Assembly: GCF_001468265.1 (NCBI RefSeq)
Contig: NZ_LNRZ01000009.1
Coordinates: forward strand, 124,001-188,000
Source of the DNA: Sphingopyxis sp. H050
GTDB lineage: Bacteria; Pseudomonadota; Alphaproteobacteria; Sphingomonadales; Sphingomonadaceae
Reading direction: 5' to 3'
Length of the DNA: 64,000 nt
In this document: piece by piece, positions 43,986 to 51,306 of the stretch
Layout: each line of letters opens with the position of its first letter
Position numbering within the stretch: position 1 is the first letter of the stretch
The notes under the pieces: generated by a model
What the model was told of the DNA's origin: nothing
Databases searched by the model: none
Seen by the model: the letters and a program-made list of their open reading frames with translations, nothing else
Translations under genes and position numbers: made by a program

Positions 43986-44046
43986 CGCGGCGCAGGGCTA
44001 CGCAGGCCCCGACGGGCCCGGTCACCGCCACGCTATTCGGATCGGA

Positions 44047-45156
44047 TCAGAAAATCCCCTGCCCGTCGGGCGTTTCGACCGAAGACGACGAATTTTTCCG
44101 CCCGATCGCGAAACGGATGGTCTCGACGCAGCCCGTCGATCCCTGCGCCGACGGCTCGGCGCTGGCATTTTGCAGGATCGCCAACGCCTGCTGGCCGAAC
44201 TCGGCCGCCGGTTGCGCGGCGACGACCTTCGCATTGCCGACCGCGCCCCAGGGCGCGATGTCGTACGTCACGATCGCCCAGCCTTCGATCGAACGCCGCA
44301 ACCAGGGATCGGGAAAGCGCAGGGCGAGCGGCTTCTGCCAGCGCGTCTGCTCGGCACAATTGCTTGCCGCCGGGCGGAAAGCCGTCTCCTGCGGCGTCGG
44401 CGGCGGCGCCAATGTTTCGGGCGCCTTCCAATAGGGATAGAGGCATCCCGTCCGCGCGCCCTGGGTAAATCGCGACTCGCCGACCGCCTTCCGGGCCGCC
44501 GAATCCAGCGCTGCGTTGCCCGTCCCCATCACGGTCCGCATCTTGACCGGCGTTCCATTTTCATCGGTGTCATACGTGACCAGCGACCAGTCCTTGACGC
44601 CCGGCGTGCCCTCGATGGTGCCGAAATCGGGAAAGGCGCGCAGCAGCGGCTGGGGAACGGGCGCGGTGGCGCAATCGCCCGTCCCTTTGATCCGGTCCCA
44701 CCCGGCCTTGGGTAGCGGGCCCGATGTCGGCGTGATCGTATAGGACACAAGGTCTTCCACCGCCGCCGCGGTGAGCGATTTGACATCGGCCGTATAGGTG
44801 ATGCGGCAATTCTTTCGCACGCCGGGCGCGAAGCGGCTCGCCGCAAGCGCCGGCGCCACATCGCCGCCAAAGCTCACGAAACCCTCACCTTCCCTCGTGA
44901 TCGACAGCGGTCGGCCCGTCGCGTCGATTTCGAAAGCATAGGTCAGCGACGGCGGCGTTTTGGGCAAACCATAGCTGAGAGAGCCCCACGGCCGCCGCAC
45001 CACGAGGTGGCCGACGGGCGTGCCGTCGCATTGCGCGGCGCCGGGCATCCAACCGAACAGCACGCGCTCCGCCCCCGCGCCCGGGGCCGCTGGCGGCGCC
45101 ATGAAGACGGTGGTCGCCATTCCAAACAGGCTGGCGACGAAAGCGGATTTTAACAT
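44047..45156 (-). CDS. Secreted protein with repeated TonB-C-like domains
   Basis: The 369-residue protein has a signal peptide (MLKSAFVASLFGMATTVFMA) and two clear and one weaker TonB-C-type units: DWSLVTYDTDENGTPVKMRT, GWAIVTYDIAPWGAVGNAKV and an N-terminal LTYAFEIDATGRPLS. Each ends near a Cys-containing strand (NCRITY, TGCLYPYW, TGCVETIRF). There is no transmembrane anchor or proline-rich spacer of a true TonB, so it is a periplasmic protein with a TonB-like fold and unknown partner. Confidence 0.75.
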   Translation of the reverse strand: MLKSAFVASLFGMATTVFMAPPAAPGAGAERVLFGWMPGAAQCDGTPVGHLVVRRPWGSLSYGLPKTPPSLTYAFEIDATGRPLSITREGEGFVSFGGDVAPALAASRFAPGVRKNCRITYTADVKSLTAAAVEDLVSYTITPTSGPLPKAGWDRIKGTGDCATAPVPQPLLRAFPDFGTIEGTPGVKDWSLVTYDTDENGTPVKMRTVMGTGNAALDSAARKAVGESRFTQGARTGCLYPYWKAPETLAPPPTPQETAFRPAASNCAEQTRWQKPLALRFPDPWLRRSIEGWAIVTYDIAPWGAVGNAKVVAAQPAAEFGQQALAILQNASAEPSAQGSTGCVETIRFAIGRKNSSSSVETPDGQGIF

Positions 45157-45242
45157 GGACAGACCCCGCGACGACGTTCGGACCGGGGAAGCCTAGCGCG
45201 TCGGTGGGGTCTTACAAGACTGAAAAGAAACGCGATTGGAAC

Positions 45243-46115
45243 TTATTCGGCCTTGCTGTCACCTTCGCTCGCCAGCCGCTTGGCCAACAGGCCGCGCGAC
45301 CGCTCGGCATAGGCGCGGCACGCCCCCGGCTTGTCGCCCACCCGCCCCGCGCCCGCATTGTCGGGATGCGCCGCGATCAGCACATCGCATGTCAGCGCCT
45401 CCATGACGCGATAGCTTGTCCCGAACCCCGCGACGAACGGCTTGCCCGCCGCGCTCGTATAGCGATAGCCGTCCGCCGACACGGGATTGAGGCTCGAGGC
45501 GAAGACGATCTGCTTGCAGATCTTGCCCTCGCACGCGTTCCAGCTCCAGCTCATGCTGCCCATCGTATGCCCCGGCGTCGCATGCGCGGTGATCGCCGCA
45601 TCGCCCAGCCTCAGCACCTCGCCGTCCTTCATCACGCGCAGCCGCGTCACCTTGGGCCATGTGCCGCCATAGGCGAGCTGCGGGTCGTCCGCCGCCATCG
45701 CGCCCGCGCGCAGCCCCTCGGCGCCGCGCGCGCTCGCCACCACCGTGGCGCCGGTATCGCGCGCCAGCGCCGCGAACCCGCCCGCATGGTCGTAATGCGG
45801 TTCGGTGCTCAGAATAAATTTGATGTCTTTGGGGTTGAAGCCGAGCGCGCGGACATTGGCGAGGATCATCGGCGCCGCCTGCGGCAAGGCTCCGTCGATC
45901 AGCACCAGCCCCTTGCCCGTGTCGATCAGCGCGACGCTCAGCCCGCCGAAACCGACCAGATAGCTTTTGCCGAAGACCTTCTCGGGCGGCAGCGGCAACA
46001 GCCACTGCTTCGCGCGTTCGGCCGCCATCGGCCGCGTCAGCGGGTCGTCCGCCGGCGGCTGCGCCGCCCCCGCCGTGCTCATGATCCACACTGCCAATAC
46101 CAAGGCTCGCATCAT
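45243..46115 (-). CDS. Subclass B3 metallo-beta-lactamase with Glu in place of the first zinc His
   Basis: 290 residues with a signal peptide (MMRALVLAVWIMSTAGA). The zinc motif reads STEPHYDHAGGF, that is E-x-H-x-D-H instead of H-x-H-x-D-H. The other ligands are in ATPGHTMGSMSWSW and IAAHPDN. B3 hallmarks LIDGALPQAA and SYLVGFGG are present. B3 enzymes with Glu at this position (the B3-E group, including one from Sphingobium indicum) are recalled from the literature. It is divergent from an AmpR-like gene, so induction by beta-lactams is plausible. GGGAGACGG precedes the ATG at 46115. Confidence 0.9.
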   Translation of the reverse strand: MMRALVLAVWIMSTAGAAQPPADDPLTRPMAAERAKQWLLPLPPEKVFGKSYLVGFGGLSVALIDTGKGLVLIDGALPQAAPMILANVRALGFNPKDIKFILSTEPHYDHAGGFAALARDTGATVVASARGAEGLRAGAMAADDPQLAYGGTWPKVTRLRVMKDGEVLRLGDAAITAHATPGHTMGSMSWSWNACEGKICKQIVFASSLNPVSADGYRYTSAAGKPFVAGFGTSYRVMEALTCDVLIAAHPDNAGAGRVGDKPGACRAYAERSRGLLAKRLASEGDSKAE

Positions 46116-46160
46116 CGTCCGTCTCCCTTCGCGGACAGAAATGCCAAGCCGACCGCGCCC

Positions 46161-46187
46161 CGACAAAGCATCATTTCTCGACAAAGC
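46161..46187. promoter_or_regulatory. Direct repeat CGACAAAGC in the ampR / beta-lactamase intergenic region
   Basis: CGACAAAGC occurs at 46161-46169 and 46179-46187, 18 bp apart centre to centre, between the two divergent starts. This is where an AmpR-type regulator should bind; the match to an LTTR site is not proven. Confidence 0.35.
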
Positions 46188-46249
46188 CATGAGGATAATT
46201 GATGGATATTCTGCCTAACCGTCGTCTCGGCGAGCAAGGATCGACAGCC

Positions 46250-47161
46250 ATGGACCGCGCCCAACTCCCCCTCAATGCTCTCCGCGCCTTCGAGGCCGCG
46301 GCGCGCCATCTCAATTTCACCCGTGCGGCGATCGAGCTTTGCGTCAGCCAGGGCGCGGTCAGCCATCAGGTCGCGCAGCTTGAGCGCCGCCTCGGCACGC
46401 GCCTCTTCCACCGCCTGCCGCGCGGCCTGGCGCTCACTGACGAGGGGCACGCGCTCGTCCCCGTCGTCGCCGACGCCTTCGACCGCGTCGCCGCGACGCT
46501 CGATCAGTATGCCGACGGCCGCTTCCGCGAAGCGCTCAAGGTCGGCGTCGTCGGCACCTTCGCGACCGGCTGGCTGCTGCCGCGCCTCGACGCCTTCGCC
46601 CGCGCGCACCCGTCGATCGACCTGCGCATCTCGACGAACAACAACCGCGTCGACCTGGCGGGCGAGGCGCTCGACTATGCGATCCGCTTCGGCGACGGCG
46701 CCTGGCACGGCACCCATGCCGAGCCCTTGCTCGCCGCGCCTCTGGCGCCGCTCTGCGCCCCCGCGACAGCGGCGCGGCTCGAAACCCCCGCCGACCTGAT
46801 CCACGAGCCGTTGCTTCGCTCCTACCGCAGCGACGAATGGGCGCTCTGGTTCGCCGCCGCGGGCCTCCCCGCCCCGGTCCTGCGCGGCCCGGTCTTCGAC
46901 AGCAGCGCGCTGATGGCGAGCGCCGCCGCCGCGGGCCACGGCATCGCGCTCGCCCCGCCCGCGATGTTCGCCCGCGAACTCGCCGCCGAACTCCTCGTCC
47001 AGCCCTTCGCCATCGCCATCGACGCCGGCCGCTATTGGCTCACCCGCCTGATGTCGCGCCCCGAAAGCGACGCGATGCTGCGCTTCAGGGCCTGGTTGAA
47101 CGCCGAAATGGCAGCCGTGCCTGGCACGACATCGTCACATGAATCGGCGCGGCATACGTGA
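46250..47161 (+). CDS. ampR: AmpR-type LysR-family regulator
   Basis: About 303 residues. The N-terminus LPLNALRAFEAAARHLNFTR and the effector domain with LKVGVVGTFATGWLLPRLDA, NNRVDLAGEALDYAIRFGDG, EPLLRSYRSDEWALWFAAAG and RLMSRPESDAMLRF follow AmpR closely. AmpR senses cell-wall fragments and switches on a divergent beta-lactamase gene, exactly the arrangement here. The start at 46250 matches the family N-terminus; an ATG at 46202 with GAGGA would add 16 residues. The C-terminus (NAEMAAVPGTTSSHESARHT) differs from that of a second, orphan 3' end at 48065. Confidence 0.9.
   Translation: MDRAQLPLNALRAFEAAARHLNFTRAAIELCVSQGAVSHQVAQLERRLGTRLFHRLPRGLALTDEGHALVPVVADAFDRVAATLDQYADGRFREALKVGVVGTFATGWLLPRLDAFARAHPSIDLRISTNNNRVDLAGEALDYAIRFGDGAWHGTHAEPLLAAPLAPLCAPATAARLETPADLIHEPLLRSYRSDEWALWFAAAGLPAPVLRGPVFDSSALMASAAAAGHGIALAPPAMFARELAAELLVQPFAIAIDAGRYWLTRLMSRPESDAMLRFRAWLNAEMAAVPGTTSSHESARHT
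47053..47095 (+). repeat. 43-bp direct repeat, copy 1 (within the ampR 3' end)
   Basis: This segment, coding for SRPESDAMLRFRAW, is identical to 48065-48107. The two copies flank the PEP-CTERM gene segment. Confidence 0.95.
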
Positions 47162-47172
47162 TCGGAAAAACG

Positions 47173-47200
47173 AAAGGCCGGGTCGCGCGACCCGGCCTTT
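47173..47200. terminator. Palindromic bidirectional terminator
   Basis: AAAGGCCGGGTCG and CGACCCGGCCTTT form a perfect stem between the convergent ampR and PEP-CTERM genes, with A- and T-rich ends. Confidence 0.85.
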
Positions 47201-47226
47201 CATGACCTGGATGCTGCAGGTCGCAC

Positions 47227-47838
47227 TCAAGCCAAGGCGAGCTTTTTCGAACGACGCCGGCGCGCCGCCGCCCCAATCGCCCCGAAACCGACGATCATCA
47301 TCGCCCACGTGCCCGGTTCGGGCACCGCCCCTTCCGTGGAATAATTGATATTGTCGAACGCCAGATACTCCGAACTGCTCTGCAGTTGGCCGAAGCTGAT
47401 CGAGGTCAGATTGCCCCAGTTCAAGGCATAGTTCTGGAAGCCACGGCCCACAGTCAGCGTGGTCGTCAGCGTCCCTCCGTCGGAAAGCGTACCGGTGACC
47501 AGCGTCGTATCGCTGGCCAAACCCGAATGATTAAACGGACCAAAGGCCAGATCAAGGGTCGACAGGCTGAAAATGCCGCCGCCCGTCAGAGCGAAACTGG
47601 TGGCGCCGTAGCCACTGGCCATCACCGTCGACGTAATCGGAGTCGGAAAATCGGCCGGGTTGGACGGGCTGTAATAGCAGGCCGCAAAACCATAGCTGTA
47701 GCTCATGCCCCCGCTGGCGCCGGAACCCGACAAATCGCACCGAAAGGCCGCTTGGTCTTCGAATGTGACGGTCGCCGCATTCGCGGTCGCGGGAATGGAG
47801 AGCGCGAGGGCGCCTAGGAATAAGCCAATTCGGCGCAT
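47227..47838 (-). CDS. PEP-CTERM sorting-domain exported protein
   Basis: The 203-residue protein has a signal peptide (IGLFLGALALSIPATANA), a beta-rich mature part and the C-terminal signal VPEPGTWAMMIVGFGAIGAA followed by RRRRS. PEP-CTERM proteins are processed by exosortase and displayed or released with exopolysaccharide. Exosortase genes are not in the window. AGGGGAAA precedes the ATG. The gene lies between two copies of an ampR-derived 43-bp repeat, so the segment may have been inserted there. Confidence 0.93.
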   Translation of the reverse strand: MRRIGLFLGALALSIPATANAATVTFEDQAAFRCDLSGSGASGGMSYSYGFAACYYSPSNPADFPTPITSTVMASGYGATSFALTGGGIFSLSTLDLAFGPFNHSGLASDTTLVTGTLSDGGTLTTTLTVGRGFQNYALNWGNLTSISFGQLQSSSEYLAFDNINYSTEGAVPEPGTWAMMIVGFGAIGAAARRRRSKKLALA

Positions 47839-48064
47839 AAATTTCCCCTGTTACGAAAACGCAATAATAACAACGATCGACCCGCGAATCTCTTAACCAA
47901 AAATTAACGAAACTTACAACTCGGCAGACGAGTTTAACACGCTGCCCGGATGGACATATGTCCCAATTCGGGACATTCGCGGCGATGGGGGGCCCTCTGC
48001 ACCATCTCCTTGCCAGACGGGGTGGGACGGGTCGCCAATCCGCGGTTCGGCGCTCGCCATCTAC

Positions 48065-48134
48065 GTCGCGCCCCGAAAGCGACGCGATGCTGCGCTTCAG
48101 GGCCTGGCTCGAAGCAGAATCAGCGAAGCCTTAG
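48065..48134 (+). pseudogene. Orphan 3' end of an ampR-like gene, including copy 2 of the 43-bp repeat
   Basis: 48065-48107 repeats 47053-47095 exactly and continues in the same frame as LEAESAKP followed by TAG at 48132-48134. It is a severed AmpR C-terminus without upstream coding sequence. The gap 47839-48064 shows no gene. Confidence 0.75.
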
Positions 48135-48481
48135 CCTCGCAAAATCTTCTCCATCGCCTTCCCTTTGGCGAGTTCGTCGATCAATTTGTCCAGATAGCGG
48201 ATTTCGCGCATCAGCGGCTCTTCGATCGTCTCGACCCGAATGCCGCAGATCACCCCTGTGATCAGCCCGCGCGCCGGATTGAGCTTTGGCGCCTGCGCAA
48301 AGAAATCCTCGAAATTCGTCCCCTTGGCCAGCGCCTCCTCCAGCCCAGCCTGGTCATAGCCCGTCAGCCAACGGAAAATCTCGTCGACCTCGGCCTTGCT
48401 CCGCCCCTTCTTCGCCGCCTTGGCGATATAGTGCGGATAGACGCTCGCGACGCTCATCGTATAGATGCGGTGTTGGGCCAT
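48131..48481 (-). CDS. DUF2200 family protein
   Basis: The 116-residue protein matches DUF2200: [40 protein letters not shown] and [20 protein letters not shown]. Function unknown; members are widespread single-domain cytoplasmic proteins. Its stop overlaps the orphan ampR end in convergent orientation. Confidence 0.85.
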   Translation of the reverse strand: MAQHRIYTMSVASVYPHYIAKAAKKGRSKAEVDEIFRWLTGYDQAGLEEALAKGTNFEDFFAQAPKLNPARGLITGVICGIRVETIEEPLMREIRYLDKLIDELAKGKAMEKILRG

Positions 48482-48611
48482 CGCGGCAAGATACTATCCC
48501 AACGCCCTTGAAATCCAGACATTTGCGCCCCATATCATCGTCATCGCCGGGCTTCGCTTTGCATGCCAGCGACTGAGAGACGATCGCGCTCCCGCAAAAC
48601 GGGAGACGGAC

Positions 48612-48848
48612 GTGGACATCAATCAACTTCTTTATCATCACCAGATGGCGCTGATGGCGGCCGGCCAGGCGCAGCGCGACGGCAACACGCTGCCCAATTT
48701 CGACCTTCCCCGCCACTATGCGAAGCGGATCGACGAATATCGCGAGGTCCGCGGCCTCAGCGGCGCGCTGGTCCTGCCCGCCGAGCCATTGCTGATGAAC
48801 CTCGCCTTTGGTCCCGGACCGGCCGGAGGCGTCGCCCATGGCGCCTGA
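48612..48848 (+). CDS. Small protein of unknown function upstream of a DUF2384-like antitoxin
   Basis: 78 residues from a GTG at 48612 behind GGGAGACGGAC. The N-terminus DINQLLYHHQMALMAAGQAQ is helical, and RHYAKRIDEYREVRGLSGAL follows. No family recognised. It overlaps the next gene by 11 bp, so the two are coupled. The longer frame to 48465 crosses the divergent region and is rejected. Confidence 0.6.
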   Translation: MDINQLLYHHQMALMAAGQAQRDGNTLPNFDLPRHYAKRIDEYREVRGLSGALVLPAEPLLMNLAFGPGPAGGVAHGA

Positions 48849-49128
48849 CGGCCAACAGGCCGAGCCGTCGCTGGCCCGCCCGCGCTCCAACCTCTTTCGC
48901 CACAGGCGCAAAGGCCCGCCGCAGCCGCCGCAGGACGCGCGGCGACAGGGCGCGATCAGTACGCTCGCCTTTCAGCTGCTGGGCGGACGCGACCCCGCCT
49001 TGGACTTCCTCAACAGCGACAATGCCCTGCTCGGCGGCCGTCCCATCGCGATCGCGACGCAAAGCGAGTCGGGCTATGCCGCCGTCGAAAGGGAAATCCG
49101 GACACGCTCGGCCGCACAGGGCGCATGA
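48838..49128 (+). CDS. DUF2384 (MbcA/ParS/Xre) antitoxin-like protein
   Basis: The 96-residue protein has a basic, disordered N-terminus (ARPRSNLFRHRRKGPPQPPQ) and a C-terminal segment ISTLAFQLLGGRDPALDFLN followed by ALLGGRPIAIATQSESGYAA. It resembles the toxin-binding DUF2384 domain of RES-Xre systems (LLGG...A..WL....ALGG.RP). The usual RES toxin gene is not adjacent. This could be a solitary regulator or half of a broken toxin-antitoxin pair. Confidence 0.6.
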   Translation: MAPDGQQAEPSLARPRSNLFRHRRKGPPQPPQDARRQGAISTLAFQLLGGRDPALDFLNSDNALLGGRPIAIATQSESGYAAVEREIRTRSAAQGA

Positions 49129-49199
49129 CGGGCCGTAGCGAGCAAAGCGGTCTTTCGCCAGTGACCGCAGCTCTGGGGTAGAAAGCGGGACCTTAGCTT

Positions 49200-49380
49200 G
49201 TCCGTCATCCCGGCGAAGGCCGGGATCTGGCCGGTGCGTAAATCCTCAAGGGTGAGATCCCGGCCTTCGCCGGGATGACGATGAAAGAAAAATCCTCCCT
49301 GTGCCGCAGGCATGGGGAGGTGGCAGCGCTGACGGAGGGGCCACGACGCTACGCCAACGCCCCTCCGTTAGCACTGCGCC
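49200..49380. repeat. Intergenic palindromic repeats: CCGGCGAAGGCCGGG pair and a CCTCCC...GGGGAGG element
   Basis: GTCATCCCGGCGAAGGCCGG (49203-49222) and the opposite GGCCTTCGCCGGGATGAC (49262-49279) form a large stem. CCTCCCTGTGCCGCAGGCATGGGGAGG with GGCAGCGCTGACGGAGGGG follows at ~49303-49350. This fills the 257-bp gap 49129-49385; no gene is seen. Confidence 0.7.
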
Positions 49381-49385
49381 CTGCC

Positions 49386-50270
49386 CTACCCCAGCACCCA
49401 GTTCCGCCGCGGATAGCCCTGCGCCCACAAGAGCGCGGTCAGGTCGTGGTGGCGGATCACTGCGTCGGCGGCTTCCGCCGCGGCGGCGTGCGGGTGATAG
49501 GCGATGCCAAGCCCCGCGCTCGTGATCATCGGAATGTCGTTCGCGCCGTCGCCGACCGCCAGCGTCTCGGCCAGCGGCAGCCCGTGCTTCGCGGCTTCGG
49601 CCTTCAGCGTCTCCAGCTTGGCGCCGGAATCGACGATCGGCTCGCCGACCTTGCCGGTCAGCTTGCCGTCCTCGATCAGCAGGCTGTTCGCGACGACCTT
49701 GTCGAAGCCGATCGCCTCGCCGACCGGCCCCGCGAAGGCGGTGAACCCGCCCGTCACCAGCACCGACCGGGCGCCATGCGCCTTCATCGTCTGCACCAGC
49801 GTGCGCGCGCCGCGGGTCAGCCTGACGCGCTCGTACCGGCATTCGGTCAGCACCCCCTCGGAAAGCCCGCTGAGCAGCGCGACGCGCTCGATCAGCGCGC
49901 CGCGGAAATCGATCTCGCCGCGCATCGCTTTCGCCGTGATCGCGGCCACCTCGTCCTTGATCCCGGCATAGTCGGCCAGCTCGTCGATGCATTCGACCGT
50001 GATCATCGTCGAATCCATGTCGGCGACGATCAGCTTCTTGGTGCGATCGCCCAGCGGCTGCACCACCACGTCGAGCGCGCCATGGTCCATCTGCGCCAGT
50101 TCCTTGCGCGCGCTGACCAGGCTGCCCTGAAAGACGATATCGGCCGCATCGCCGACGTCGAGCCAGTGCGGCGCACCGACATCATGCCCCGTCGCGGCCA
50201 GCCGGTCGATCCCCTCGCGAACCACCTCGTCGGTCAGCTTTCCGGCTGCTATCAGCGTCGCAACGAACAT
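49386..50270 (-). CDS. serB: Phosphoserine phosphatase
   Basis: The 294-residue HAD-family enzyme performs the last step of serine synthesis. Motif I is [20 protein letters not shown] (DxDST), motif [13 protein letters not shown] and motif [14 protein letters not shown]. The N-terminal ~80 residues form the accessory domain. AAGGAGACGCC precedes the ATG at 50270. That ATG overlaps the start codon of the divergent miaA in a CATG tetramer; the longer frame antisense to miaA is rejected. Confidence 0.96.
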   Translation of the reverse strand: MFVATLIAAGKLTDEVVREGIDRLAATGHDVGAPHWLDVGDAADIVFQGSLVSARKELAQMDHGALDVVVQPLGDRTKKLIVADMDSTMITVECIDELADYAGIKDEVAAITAKAMRGEIDFRGALIERVALLSGLSEGVLTECRYERVRLTRGARTLVQTMKAHGARSVLVTGGFTAFAGPVGEAIGFDKVVANSLLIEDGKLTGKVGEPIVDSGAKLETLKAEAAKHGLPLAETLAVGDGANDIPMITSAGLGIAYHPHAAAAEAADAVIRHHDLTALLWAQGYPRRNWVLG

Positions 50271-51231
50271 GGCGTCTCCTTCTGTCTCTTCTCGCGCAGG
50301 CCTGCCGCCTGTCGCGCTTATCGCCGGACCCACCGCCAGCGGCAAGAGCGCTTTGGCGGTCGCGCTCGCGCAATTGGCGGGCGATGCCGTCGTCGTCAAC
50401 GCCGACGCGAGCCAGGTCTATGCCGACCTCGCCATCCTCTCGGCGCGCCCCTCGGCAGACGAGATGGCGGGCGTGCCCCACGCGCTTTTCGGCCACATCG
50501 ACGGCGCGCAGGCGCATAACGCCGCGCGCTGGTCCGACGAGGCGCGCGGCGTCATCTCTCACGCGCACGCCGTGGGGAAGGTTCCGATCCTCGTCGGCGG
50601 CACCGGGCTGTACCTGCGCACCCTGCTTCATGGCATCGCCCCGGTGCCCGACATCGATCCGCAGGTTCGCGAGGCGGTGCGCGCGTTGCCCGTCGCGGAC
50701 GCCCATGCCGCGCTCGCCAAAGCCGACCCCGCCGCCGCCGCGCGCCTGAGCCCCGCCGACACCACCCGCGTCGCCCGCGCGCTCGAGGTCGTCCGCTCGA
50801 CCGGCCGGACCCTCGCCGAATGGCAGCAGGCGCGCGAGGGCGGCATCGCGGACGGCATCGCCCTCGCCCCGCTGATCCTGCTGCCGCCGCGCGACTGGCT
50901 GCGCGAGCGGTGCGACGCGCGGCTCGTCGGGATGTTCGACGGCGGCGCGGTCGAAGAGGTCGAGGCGCTGCTCGCCCGCCATCTCGACCCCGACCTTCCC
51001 GTCATGCGCGCGATCGGCGTGCCGCAGATCGCGGCCTGTCTGCGGGGCGAGCTCAGCCGCGCCGCAGCGCTCGACCAAGCGCAGGCCGCCACCCGCCAAT
51101 ATGCCAAGCGCCAATATACGTGGTTCCGCCACCAGCCGCCCGCCGACTGGCCGCGCCACGAAGAATCATTAAACAATGATTCTATAAAGGATTTTGCAAT
51201 TAAATTACGTGATAAGCTGTTGACAGGATAG
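50269..51231 (+). CDS. miaA: tRNA dimethylallyltransferase
   Basis: The 320-residue enzyme adds a dimethylallyl group to A37 of tRNAs reading U-starting codons. P-loop [20 protein letters not shown], substrate loop [20 protein letters not shown] and [20 protein letters not shown] are typical, as is [13 protein letters not shown] near the end. The ATG lies back to back with the serB ATG and has no obvious ribosome site, so its mRNA may be leaderless or start within serB. miaA next to serB is common in sphingomonads, as I recall. Confidence 0.95.
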   Translation: MASPSVSSRAGLPPVALIAGPTASGKSALAVALAQLAGDAVVVNADASQVYADLAILSARPSADEMAGVPHALFGHIDGAQAHNAARWSDEARGVISHAHAVGKVPILVGGTGLYLRTLLHGIAPVPDIDPQVREAVRALPVADAHAALAKADPAAAARLSPADTTRVARALEVVRSTGRTLAEWQQAREGGIADGIALAPLILLPPRDWLRERCDARLVGMFDGGAVEEVEALLARHLDPDLPVMRAIGVPQIAACLRGELSRAAALDQAQAATRQYAKRQYTWFRHQPPADWPRHEESLNNDSIKDFAIKLRDKLLTG

Positions 51232-51248
51232 AATCATACACCTATTGC
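51220..51248 (+). promoter_or_regulatory. Putative sigma-70 promoter of ilvB
   Basis: TTGACA (51220-51225), a 17-bp spacer and TATTGC (51243-51248) lie at the end of miaA, about 60 bp before the ilvB start. Transcription would begin just before the hairpin at 51261. Confidence 0.45.
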
Positions 51249-51260
51249 CCGCACCCTGTT

Positions 51261-51288
51261 GCAGCGCGCAAGCGCTGCCCTTTTTGTT
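51261..51288 (+). terminator. Intrinsic terminator hairpin directly before ilvB
   Basis: GCAGCGC-GCAA-GCGCTGC followed by CCTTTTTGTTT ends 19 bp before the ilvB GTG. It either terminates miaA or acts as an attenuator in the ilvB leader; no leader peptide is visible. Confidence 0.65.
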
Positions 51289-51306
51289 TCTGGAAGGAGT
51301 TTCGTC

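Noticed and set aside
51259..51306. Upstream TTG start extending ilvB by 16 codons
   Set aside because: The extension runs through the terminator hairpin and lacks a ribosome site; GTG at 51307 has GGAAGGAG at the right distance.
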